DNA of 9,929 nucleotides. Origin: Bog-756 sp043784065 (GTDB taxonomy: Bacteria; Actinomycetota; Acidimicrobiia; Acidimicrobiales; RAAP-2). Position numbers and translations under genes: made by a program. The notes beneath the pieces were generated by a model. The model was not told the DNA's origin. It saw only the letters and a list, made by a program, of their open reading frames with translations, and ran no database searches. Positions 1-6,774 of this stretch are shown piece after piece. Positions within the stretch are counted from its first letter, which is position 1, and each line of letters begins with the position of its first letter. The stretch spans positions 1 to 9,929 of the forward strand of contig JAYVYR010000253.1 in NCBI GenBank assembly GCA_043784065.1. Direction: 5' to 3'.

Positions 1-219
1 GATTTTGCCGAGGTACCGGTCGATGACACGGCCGAGTTGCTCGGGCTCACGGCGGCTCGGGTCTACGGGTTCGACCTCGACCAACTTCGTCCGATCGCCC
101 GGCGCATCGGGCCATCGCCCGAGCTGCTCGGCCAGGACGTCAACCTCCAGAGCGACCCGGCGGCACGGGCCGAGGCCCGATGGTGGAAGGCCGAGTACGG
201 GGTGCAGTCTCCGGCCTGA
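1..219 (+). CDS. Amidohydrolase family protein, C-terminal fragment (5' end outside window)
   Basis: The reading frame is open from the first base and gives 72 residues ending in TGA at 217-219. No start is visible, so this is the tail of a longer gene. The segment ARVYGFDL, followed by LRPI and RIGP, matches the C-terminus of the complete amidohydrolase encoded on the opposite strand at 242-1483, which carries the same three blocks at the same spacing. In Amidohydro_2 (PF04909) proteins this region is the last helix after the barrel, where the chain usually reads 'N-ARVYGFD'. No catalytic residue lies in this fragment, so activity cannot be judged. The two genes converge with 22 bp between their stops. 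I infer a metal-dependent hydrolase or decarboxylase-like enzyme related to its neighbour; the substrate is unknown. Confidence 0.8.
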   Translation, partial: DFAEVPVDDTAELLGLTAARVYGFDLDQLRPIARRIGPSPELLGQDVNLQSDPAARAEARWWKAEYGVQSPA

Positions 220-226
220 CGCGATC

Positions 227-242
227 GGCGGGTCCGCCCGCC
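227..242. terminator. GC hairpin between convergent genes
   Basis: GGCGGG (227-232) and CCCGCC (237-242) form a perfect 6-bp stem. The plus-strand loop is TCCG, which as RNA (UCCG) belongs to the very stable UNCG tetraloop class. It lies directly after the plus-strand stop and touches the last base of the minus-strand stop codon, so it could serve both convergent transcripts. There is no U-tract on either side. A U-less terminator is inferred from placement. Confidence 0.5.
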
Positions 243-1483
243 TACCAGGAGCGCAGTACCTGGTGGCGATCGAATGCGTTACAGGTGGAGTCCGTGGGAT
301 AGTCCTCGACGGCCAGCGGAGTGGCCACCTCGGCCACCGTCGGACCGATCCGGTCACCGATGGGCCGCAGGGCCTCGAGGTCGAACCCGTAGACACGGGC
401 CACGTTGTCCTCCAGCATCAGGCGGGTCTCGGCCGGGTCACACGTCCCGAAAGCAGCCCGCAGCGCGGTCAGGCTGTAGGGATAGGAACCTTCCGAGTGG
501 GGGTAGTCCGAGCCCCACATGATCCGCTCGACGCCGACCTGGTGACGGACGGCCGACTCGCTGGCCCGCAGGAAGCTGGCTCCGACCGAGAAATTCCGGG
601 CGAAGTATTCCGACGGCATCATGGACATTCCTTTGGCGGCCGCCCCGAAGAACTCAGCCTCGGCCGCGCCGCCCATCGTCATCCGCCCGTAAAACCAGTC
701 CAGAGTCTCGAGCCCCCGGGGCAACCAGCCCAGGCCCTGTTCGGTAAGGACGACGTGCATACCGGGATGGCGCTCCAGCACCCCGGCCAGGATCAGGTGC
801 CACGCCGACCGATGGGAGAACCACGGGAGCTCGACCAACATGATGGCCCGGGCCACCTCGGAGTCGCCGTAGTCAGGGAGCCCACCGCCCCCGTGGATAT
901 TGACCACGACGCCGAGCTCCTCACAGACCTCCCACAACGGCTCGTAGTACGACTCCCACACACCGGGCAGTCCCGATCCGGGACCGATGGGGGGTAGCAG
1001 AATCCCTCCAGAGGGCCGAATATGAGCGGACGCCCACTGGACCTCGGCCACCGCGTCATCCATGTCGTTGGCGAAAATCTGGGCCACCCCTGCCCGTCGG
1101 CCGGGCACCTCGGCGCAGAAATCAGCAAGCCAGCGGTTGTGCGCCTGAAGACCGGCCCAGCGGCGTTGGTACTCGTCGGGTCCCGGTGGGAGGGCGAGCA
1201 GGCTCCCTTCTTCGAAGAACGGGGGGACAGTGTTAGGGAAGATGACCTCGGCGACGATGCCATCGGCCTCGTTCTCGACGAGCCGCCGGTCCGAGTCCCA
1301 GCTCCGGTAGGCGGTCGCCGCCAGCAGGTCGGCGAACGGATTGACGTAGCTGGCGGCCCAGGCGTCGAATTCAGCGTGCCAGGTCGACGCAAGATAAGGC
1401 CTGTAGTCGGGAATGTCCGCGCCGGCATGGGCATCGGCGGAGATGACCGTGTAGCGGTGGTCGGGCGTGAGCTCGATGGTCAC
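242..1483 (-). CDS. Amidohydrolase family protein (Amidohydro_2, TIM-barrel metal-dependent hydrolase)
   Basis: The 413-aa product has the full Amidohydro_2 layout. An N-terminal SADAHAG holds the D17-x-H19 metal motif at the end of strand 1. NIHGGGG carries H197. VVLTEQGLGW is near 244-253. The late motif WGSDYPHSEG has D326, the usual catalytic/metal aspartate. The protein ends in ARVYGFDL. Members are metal-dependent hydrolases or decarboxylases, probably cytosolic; no signal peptide is seen. I chose GTG at 1481-1483 because it starts 16 residues before the D-x-H motif, as is normal in this family, and a GGGGG run lies just upstream. The frame stays open to 1981, but the added N-terminal 166 residues are Pro/Arg/Ser-rich and lie antiparallel to no domain: they overlap the same-strand dehydrogenase out of frame and are not credible. 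The dehydrogenase gene lies 49 bp upstream on the same strand, so co-transcription is likely. The exact substrate cannot be told. Confidence 0.88.
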   Translation of the reverse strand: MTIELTPDHRYTVISADAHAGADIPDYRPYLASTWHAEFDAWAASYVNPFADLLAATAYRSWDSDRRLVENEADGIVAEVIFPNTVPPFFEEGSLLALPPGPDEYQRRWAGLQAHNRWLADFCAEVPGRRAGVAQIFANDMDDAVAEVQWASAHIRPSGGILLPPIGPGSGLPGVWESYYEPLWEVCEELGVVVNIHGGGGLPDYGDSEVARAIMLVELPWFSHRSAWHLILAGVLERHPGMHVVLTEQGLGWLPRGLETLDWFYGRMTMGGAAEAEFFGAAAKGMSMMPSEYFARNFSVGASFLRASESAVRHQVGVERIMWGSDYPHSEGSYPYSLTALRAAFGTCDPAETRLMLEDNVARVYGFDLEALRPIGDRIGPTVAEVATPLAVEDYPTDSTCNAFDRHQVLRSW

Positions 1484-1532
1484 GATGCCCCCATGTTCGT
1501 CGATTCGAGTGCCGATCCGGCCACGGTAGCGA

Positions 1533-2414
1533 TCATCCCATTCCCTCGAGGGCCGAGGGAGGGAGCTCGCCCCGGGCGATGGCGTCGGCCCGGGCATGCA
1601 GCAGCCGCCCGGCGGCGTCGAGGTTGTGGCTGATGACAAACTTCCCGTCCTTGACCCCCTGCACGGCAAACCGACCGAGTTCGTCAAGGTCGACCACGTC
1701 GGTGGGGCGTCCGGCTGCGGCCAACGCCTCCTTGAACTCGGCGAACGTGGTACCCGGCGCCGGTGGCCGGGGCCTGACCCGAGCCAGCTCGTCGGGTCGA
1801 TTGCGCTGGGCCTCCCACAGGCCGGTCTCGAGCAGTCCACCTGAGGGATAGAAGACGGCGGCCCGGAGGTTGGTGTGCTGGGCCAGGAACTGGTGGGCCA
1901 GGGCTTCGGTGAAGCAACTGATTGCCGCTTTCGATGAGGCGTAGACCGAGGCGTAGGGCACTGGGGCGATGCCGCCGTCACCCGATGACGTGGTCACGAC
2001 GACGCCCGCCTCACCAGAGGCCACCATGCGGGGAACGAATGCAAGGACGCCGTTGGCCGTCCCGAAGACGTTGACCCCGAAGCACCAACGCCAGTCATTG
2101 AGCTCCTGCTCCCAAGGGTTGCCGCCGCCGCCCGATGTGACCCCGGCATTGTTCCAGAGCACGTGGCACACCCCGAACTGGTCGAAGACGGTATCGGCCA
2201 GCGACTCGAGGGAGGAAGCGTCGGATACGTCGGTGACGACGCCCCAGACGTCACCTCGGTCGGACAGTCCGGCCACAGTGCGCTCGAGCACGGGGGCCTC
2301 GATGTCGGCGATAACCACCCGGGCCCCTTCATCGAGGAGGGCGCGCACGATCCCCCTGCCGATGCCGGCGGCGCCACCGGTCACCACCGCCACCTTGCCC
2401 GACAGGTCGTACAT
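1533..2414 (-). CDS. SDR family NAD(P)-dependent oxidoreductase
   Basis: This is a classical-type short-chain dehydrogenase/reductase of 293 aa. The Rossmann nucleotide motif TGGAAGIG is at 12-19. D37 at the end of strand 2 (VVIADIEA) favours NAD(H) over NADP(H). NNAG is at 88-91, a likely active-site Asn at 115, Ser at 143/144, and the catalytic pair Y158-x-x-x-K162 in YASSK. The chain is about 40 residues longer than a typical 250-aa SDR; the extra C-terminal part (about 205-293) is charged and helical-looking. The start ATG at 2412-2414 is preceded by a GAGGGAG SD at good spacing. It is probably the first gene of a two-gene unit with the downstream amidohydrolase. SDRs oxidise or reduce alcohols and ketones, so together the two suggest a catabolic pathway for a small organic compound, not further identified. 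Confidence 0.93.
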   Translation of the reverse strand: MYDLSGKVAVVTGGAAGIGRGIVRALLDEGARVVIADIEAPVLERTVAGLSDRGDVWGVVTDVSDASSLESLADTVFDQFGVCHVLWNNAGVTSGGGGNPWEQELNDWRWCFGVNVFGTANGVLAFVPRMVASGEAGVVVTTSSGDGGIAPVPYASVYASSKAAISCFTEALAHQFLAQHTNLRAAVFYPSGGLLETGLWEAQRNRPDELARVRPRPPAPGTTFAEFKEALAAAGRPTDVVDLDELGRFAVQGVKDGKFVISHNLDAAGRLLHARADAIARGELPPSALEGMG

Positions 2415-2676
2415 GTCACTCCCTCAAGGTTCCTTCAGAGTCGGCTCCGACCGCTGCCCGCTCATGCTGACACACGGTCGACCGCACTGCCCGCAAGGGG
2501 GGCATCACACGGCGACACGGCCTACGTGGTTCTCCTGGGTGCAGTTGTGGGGAGCCCGTCCGCCACAGGACAGGACCGTTGTCCTCGGCCCAGCACGATC
2601 GTCGGGCCGGTAGCGTTTCGTTTCGACGGAGTAGAACCAGCAGGCATCGGAACCGCGCAGCAGGGGGAGGACCGGC
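2415..2676. promoter_or_regulatory. Divergent promoter region between SDR (-) and EthD-like gene (+)
   Basis: This 262-bp gap separates two divergently read genes and must hold both promoters. I see no reading frame here that looks like a protein. It contains the inverted repeat AGGACA-N7-TGTCCT at 2567-2585 and a strong SD, AGGGGGAGG (2662-2670), six bases before the ATG at 2677. I could not assign convincing -35/-10 boxes; TAGCGT at 2611-2616 is only a loose -10 candidate. Confidence 0.5.
2567..2585. repeat. Inverted repeat AGGACA-N7-TGTCCT, possible operator
   Basis: Two perfect 6-bp arms with a 7-bp spacer lie inside the divergent promoter region, about 92 bp before the EthD-like start. 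Size and position fit a binding site for a dimeric regulator, but short repeats of this kind also arise by chance in GC-rich DNA. No regulator gene is adjacent. Confidence 0.3.
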
Positions 2677-3498
2677 ATGTACAACCCACTCGACGTCGGC
2701 GGGGTAGGCGCCTACCCGGTGCAGGTGGGGAGCATGCTCCTCACACTGGTGGAGCCGAACCGGGGGTTCGAGAAGGCCTACAACCGCTGGTACGAGCGGG
2801 ATCACTATTACGGCGGCTGCCTGGTCGGGCCGTGGCTGTTCGCCGGGAGCCGGTGGGTGGCCACGCGGCAGCTCAAGGACCTGCGGTGGCCGGTCGAGAG
2901 CACGGTCGCCGTACCCCTTGATGCCGGCAGTTACGTCGCCATCTACTGGGTGGAACGTGGCCATCATCACGAACACTTCGCCGAGTGGTCGATCAACCAA
3001 GTGCGCGACCTCTACACCCACGGACGTGGGTTTCCCGAACGGACCCATGTCCACACCTCCACGTTCAACTATGTGGACACCACCTATCGAGACGATGATC
3101 CCGTGCCGGTAGAGCTGGCACTGGACCGCGGCTATCCGGGACTCATCGCCCTGTGGTGGGACGCAGCCGCCGGATCCGGCCCCGCCCTGCATGCCACGTT
3201 GGCCGGTTCCCACGTCGACGACCTCCTCAAGGACTCGCCGATCGAGATCGCCTGTTCGTGGGTCCCGTCGGTACCCGGCGCCGGGGACCAGGGTGCCCCG
3301 ATGGACCTCGGCTCACCCCCTGGCGGGATCGACCGGTTGGTACAACTGTTCTTCGTGGACGATGACCCGGCCGAGTCGGTCGAACGGGTCCGGGCCTACT
3401 CCGATGCGGTCGAGTCGTCCGGCGCCGCCACATTGCGTCTGGCCGCGCCGTTCCGGCGGACCGTGCCTGGCACCGACCGCTACGTCGACGAACTCTGA
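2677..3498 (+). CDS. EthD-like / dimeric alpha-beta-barrel hypothetical protein
   Basis: The product has 273 aa, no signal peptide and no membrane segment. The N-terminal part (about 20-65) starts with a beta strand MLLTLVEP and continues with NRWYERDHYYGG (36-47), followed by LFAGSRWVATR. This strand, helix with W-Y-x-x-D-H, then a strand with 'AG.RW.A' is the pattern of EthD-like dimeric alpha/beta-barrel proteins. A second strand-helix-strand segment near 152-197 (GYPGLIALWW ... IACSWVPS) and a third near 218-262 (RLVQLFFVDDDPAES ... ATLRLAAPFRR) suggest internal repetition of the fold. Start choice is firm: ATG with an AGGGGGAGG SD six bases upstream. It is divergent from the SDR-amidohydrolase pair. 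EthD relatives often sit beside catabolic genes and their roles are poorly known. The fold assignment is moderate; I cannot give a reaction. Confidence 0.75.
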   Translation: MYNPLDVGGVGAYPVQVGSMLLTLVEPNRGFEKAYNRWYERDHYYGGCLVGPWLFAGSRWVATRQLKDLRWPVESTVAVPLDAGSYVAIYWVERGHHHEHFAEWSINQVRDLYTHGRGFPERTHVHTSTFNYVDTTYRDDDPVPVELALDRGYPGLIALWWDAAAGSGPALHATLAGSHVDDLLKDSPIEIACSWVPSVPGAGDQGAPMDLGSPPGGIDRLVQLFFVDDDPAESVERVRAYSDAVESSGAATLRLAAPFRRTVPGTDRYVDEL

Positions 3499-3679
3499 AC
3501 CACCAACTCGGGACCACCATGGGTAGGAGAGCGAGCACCGAACCCAGCTCGAGCAAGGGTCTCGGGGGTCAAACGTCCGACTCACCCCTTTAGCTACAGC
3601 GCGGTCGATCCGATGGCAATTGAGTCAAGGTGGGCGGGTTCTCCACCTCCGTCGCGATGCGGCGGTCCGTGATCAGCGC

Positions 3680-5914
3680 ATGCCGCGTGCCATGGTCGTG
3701 GCCAATGCCGTAACGGGAGTCTGGCTGGCCACCTACGTCACCACCCTCCTGCTGAGAAACCACGGGCAGTTCTGAACGTGGCTGGACAACTGGACCGTGG
3801 ACGCATTCGAACTGAGGATGGCACTCCTGTGCCTCACCCGGTTCCTCGTGAAACGTCCGGGACGTTCGGTGGGCCTGGCCTTCGAGCTCGGACTGCTGTC
3901 CTGGGTGATGGGCGACACCATCTTCACCCTCTTGTCAAAGGGCGGGGCATCGCCGCCCACGCCGTCGCTGGCAGACGCGTGCTACTTGACCATGTACCCG
4001 TTCGCCTATTTCGGGATCATGTTGATCATGCGGGGCGAAGTGCGGGCCTTCAAGGCCAATACCTCGCTCGACGGGGCGGTGGCCAGCCTCGGTGCGGCCG
4101 CCATCTGCGCCGCATTCGTCCTCGACCCCATCATCAACTCGGTCTCCGGATCGCCGGCGGCAGTAACGGTCAACCTCGCCTACCCCATCGGCGACCTCAT
4201 CCTTCTGGCATTCGCCTTCGTTGCACTGGTCATCGTGCCCGGGTGACCGGCCCGTCTCCTGACTTTGGTCGCCGGCTGCCTGGTCCTGGCCATCGGGGAT
4301 ACCGTCGATCTGTTCCAGAATGCCGCCGGCACCTACCAGTCAGGCACCATCCTGGACGCCACCTGGATGACCGCCTTGTTCCTGTGGTCGCTCACCGTCT
4401 GGCAGCGGGTGGGAGCGCGGCGGACCGATGACGACGCCCATGCACCGGGCTTCGTGCTGCCGGCCGTCGCTGCCGTCGTCATCGTCTTCGCGGGGAACTG
4501 GACACACGTGGGCTCGATCGCCCTCGGCCTCACCGTGGCTACCCTCGCGCTGGTCGGCGTGCGGGCGGCACTGTCCCGCCGGAAATTCAACGCTCTCACC
4601 CAGGCCAACCACCATCGGGCCGCCACCGACGAGTTGACCGGACTGGGCAATCGGCGGCTCCTGACCCGCGAGCTCGATGCCTTCTTTAATCATGACCAGG
4701 AGTGGAGTCCCGATGACGCACGGGCCCTCCTGATGATCGACCTCGACCACTTCAAAGAGATCAACGACTCCTTCGGCCACCCGACCGGCGACGGCCTCCT
4801 CCGCCTCATCAGTCCGCGACTCTCGAGTGGGACCCGGTCGAGCGATGTAGTGGTGCGCCTGGGTGGCGACGAGTTCGCCATGCTTCTGTCGGGAGTAGAC
4901 GACGAGTTCGCAATGTCGATTGCCGAGCGGATCACCACGGAGATCGAACCTCCCTTCAGTGTCGAAGGGTCGAGCCTGCATGTGGGGGCCAGCATCGGCA
5001 TCGCGCTCGCCCCGCAGCACGCAACGAATGCTACCGAGTTGATCCGATGCGCAGACGTTGCCATGTAACGGGGCAAGGCAGCCCACTGCCCGTACGACAT
5101 CTACGAGTCGGCCCTCGATGACGGCGCCGACCGACTGAACCTGATGGAGGATGTGTGTAGCGCCACCGCCGAGCAATCGCTCATCCTCTAGTACCGACCC
5201 CAGATCGACCTGCGGACAGGTGAGATCAGCACCCTCGAGGCGCTCCTAGGGTGGCCCCATCCGAAACTCGGGTTTGTCCCGCCCGATCAACTCATCCCCT
5301 TGGCCGAGGACAGTGGGCTGATGGGCGTGCTCACCACCTTTGTGCTCGAGACGGCCGTGGCTCAGTGTGCCGAGTGGCGGCGGGCCGGTCAACCGGTATC
5401 GGTTGCAGTCAACCTCTCGACCACCAACTTGCTCGATGCCGGGTTGACCGATCAGATCCACGACGTGCTGGCCCGCAACGGGCTGACCACCGACTCCCTC
5501 GTTCTCGAGATCACCGAGAGCATGGTCATGGCCGACCTGAGCCGGTCAAAGGAGATCATCCAGACCCTGTCCGATTCAGGCCTGCTCATCTCGATCGACG
5601 ACTTCGGTACCGGGTTCTCATCGCTCGCCTACCTGAGCGACCTGGCCGTCGGCGAGCTCAAGATCGACCGCATGTTCACGGCCCGACTCAGCATCGACGG
5701 CGAGGACGGCCGAGACGAGGCGATTATCCGCTCATCCATCGACCTCGGGCACTCACTCGGACTGCGGGTGGTGGCCGAGGGGGTCGAGCGGACCGACCAC
5801 TTCGGCTTCCTGGCCATGGCCGGGTGCGACGTAGCCCAGGGCTACGCCATCAGTTTCCCCGACCATCGGAAGACTTGGACTTCGGAGCCATCGACGACCG
5901 CGCCGCGCCGATGA
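3680..5914 (+). pseudogene. Interrupted membrane GGDEF-EAL protein (bifunctional diguanylate cyclase/phosphodiesterase type)
   Basis: One reading frame encodes a typical actinobacterial membrane c-di-GMP enzyme, broken by TGA at 3773, TGA at 4244, TAA at 5066 and TAG at 5189, all in frame. The order is a run of up to about ten hydrophobic segments (3690-4590), GGDEF domain, then EAL domain. GGDEF is at 4862-4876, with an upstream RSSD that fits the RxxD product-inhibition site. The EAL domain shows EAL (5237-5245), VNLS, EITES, IDDFGTGFSSL, KIDR and VAEGVE. EALLGW has Gly where family members usually have Arg. The TAA replaces the Tyr of the usual ADVAMYRAK block; the TAG precedes YRPQIDL where family members have a residue of LQYQP/LHYQP. 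Near 5851-5860 the EAL frame seems to shift: the alternative frame continues FPRPSEDLDF and stops at 5934. An intact protein would make and/or degrade cyclic di-GMP at the membrane. ATG at 3680 is a tentative start with no clear SD. The segment 4265-5068 could still express most of a GGDEF domain. Confidence 0.87.
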
Positions 5915-5977
5915 TGCCAACGGCCGACCATTGACCCGACGCTCGTGACCGGTCCGTCCACTTTCCATGCGGACGAC

Positions 5978-6013
5978 GGAGCGGAGCGGAGAAGCGGAGC
6001 GGAGCGGAGAAGC
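5978..6013. repeat. Perfect 18-bp tandem duplication
   Basis: The unit ggagcggagcggagaagc occurs twice back to back, at 5978-5995 and 5996-6013, with no mismatch. The unit itself is built from a GGAGC-like pentamer, so strand slippage is the likely origin. It lies in the non-coding stretch between the pseudogene and the small secreted protein, 111 bp before its start codon. Confidence 0.9.
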
Positions 6014-6124
6014 GGGCGGGCGGCTCCGAACGGGAACGAATTGCTGCGGTCCCGTCATTCGGCTGTCAGGTCCGGGGCGCACACTGGTGGTGGAACCAAA
6101 CCATCACGACAAAGGAGCCCCACC

Positions 6125-6538
6125 ATGTCCACCCACCGCATCACCCGCATCGTCACCTCCGGAGCACTCGGCCTGGCCGGGCTCGGCGCGTTCGCCCTCG
6201 TGCCGGTCGCATCGGCGTCCGCTGCGACCCCCTCGATCAACATCAACGCCAAGTGCAGTGGAACGAGCGTCAGCAACCTCCAGGTCCAGCGCGAGGACAC
6301 CGGAGCCGTCAGCGTCGACTTCGGCGTCGACATGGCCCGCCACACGGCGGGTATCCCGTGGAAGGTCACCGAAGGCCGCAACGGTACCGTCTTCGTGTCA
6401 GCAACCGTCAAGACGGTCAGGGACGGCTCCTTCAGCGTCAGCCGCGTCCTGTCGCCTCTGACCGGCACTAACACGATCGTGGCCAGCGCGGTAAACGCCA
6501 AGACCGGCGAGACCTGTTCGATCACCGGATCGCTGTAG
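6125..6538 (+). CDS. Small secreted protein with two cysteines (hypothetical)
   Basis: The product has 137 aa. A Sec-type signal peptide is clear: basic start (STHRITR), hydrophobic core (about 9-28), and an AxA cleavage site ending ASASA near residue 33. The mature part of about 104 aa is polar and beta-rich in pattern, with C44 and C131 close to its two ends (NAKCSG and GETCSI), well placed for one disulfide. Blocks such as VQREDTGAVSVDFGVD and GTNTIVASAVNAKTGETC recall small secreted actinobacterial proteins of unknown function with an Ig-like pattern; I know no named family for it. The ATG at 6125 is chosen because AAAGGAG (6111-6117) precedes it by seven bases and the signal peptide starts there. 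The frame is open further upstream to 5945, but that part is repeat-derived. A strong hairpin follows the stop, so it is probably a single-gene transcript. Confidence 0.88.
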   Translation: MSTHRITRIVTSGALGLAGLGAFALVPVASASAATPSININAKCSGTSVSNLQVQREDTGAVSVDFGVDMARHTAGIPWKVTEGRNGTVFVSATVKTVRDGSFSVSRVLSPLTGTNTIVASAVNAKTGETCSITGSL

Positions 6539-6562
6539 CGAACCCAAGCAGCCGCCCGGTAG

Positions 6563-6605
6563 ACGCGAAGTAACCGTCGGCCTCCGGTCGACGGTTACTT
6601 CGCGT
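6563..6605 (+). terminator. Perfect 17-bp inverted repeat, probable terminator
   Basis: The arm acgcgaagtaaccgtcg (6563-6579) is matched exactly by its reverse complement at 6589-6605, with a 9-base loop. It begins 24 bases after the stop of the small secreted protein. There is no U-tract after it (CCTGCAGG follows), which is common for actinobacterial terminators. The long stem could also stabilise the 3' end of the mRNA. Confidence 0.75.
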
Positions 6606-6638
6606 CCTGCAGGTGTGACGGAGTCGTGCCGCAACGGA

Positions 6639-6657
6639 ACAGATCAAGTCGATCTGT
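6639..6657. promoter_or_regulatory. Inverted repeat ACAGATC-N5-GATCTGT, possible operator
   Basis: Two perfect 7-bp arms are separated by AAGTC. The site lies 118 bp before the start of the Ser/Gly-rich secreted protein and after the preceding terminator hairpin, in a locally less GC-rich stretch. The spacing suits a dimeric regulator. A small RNA hairpin in the 5' leader is the alternative. The cognate regulator is unknown. Confidence 0.4.
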
Positions 6658-6774
6658 CTCAACTTCGGAATTCATGGTTGCAGGTTGTGACGCGGGCATT
6701 CGCGGACCGATGGAGAAGGTGACAGTTCCACTATCCGGTCCACCAAGACTGGCACTCTCCAGGGGGTTACCCGC

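Noticed and set aside
5..997. Long plus-strand reading frame of 330 aa
   Set aside because: It is antisense to the amidohydrolase and rich in Arg, Gly and Pro, as expected of shadow frames in GC-rich DNA. The true frame at 1-219 has family motifs.
1484..1981. N-terminal extension of the amidohydrolase frame to a 579-aa protein
   Set aside because: The extra 166 residues are Pro/Arg/Ser-rich, lack family similarity and overlap the well-supported SDR out of frame. The family normally starts just before the D-x-H motif.
2475..2484. CGGTCGACCG palindrome as an operator
   Set aside because: A 10-bp GC-rich palindrome around a SalI-type core is expected by chance in this composition and has no supporting context.
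3773..5191. Stop-codon reassignment or selenocysteine to explain the interrupted GGDEF-EAL gene
   Set aside because: TGA, TAA and TAG all occur in frame, while neighbouring genes end normally at TGA and TAG. No motif suggests a selenoprotein.
5945..6124. Upstream extension of the small secreted protein
   Set aside because: It would put about 60 repeat-derived residues before a complete signal peptide, and the ATG at 6125 has a strong SD.
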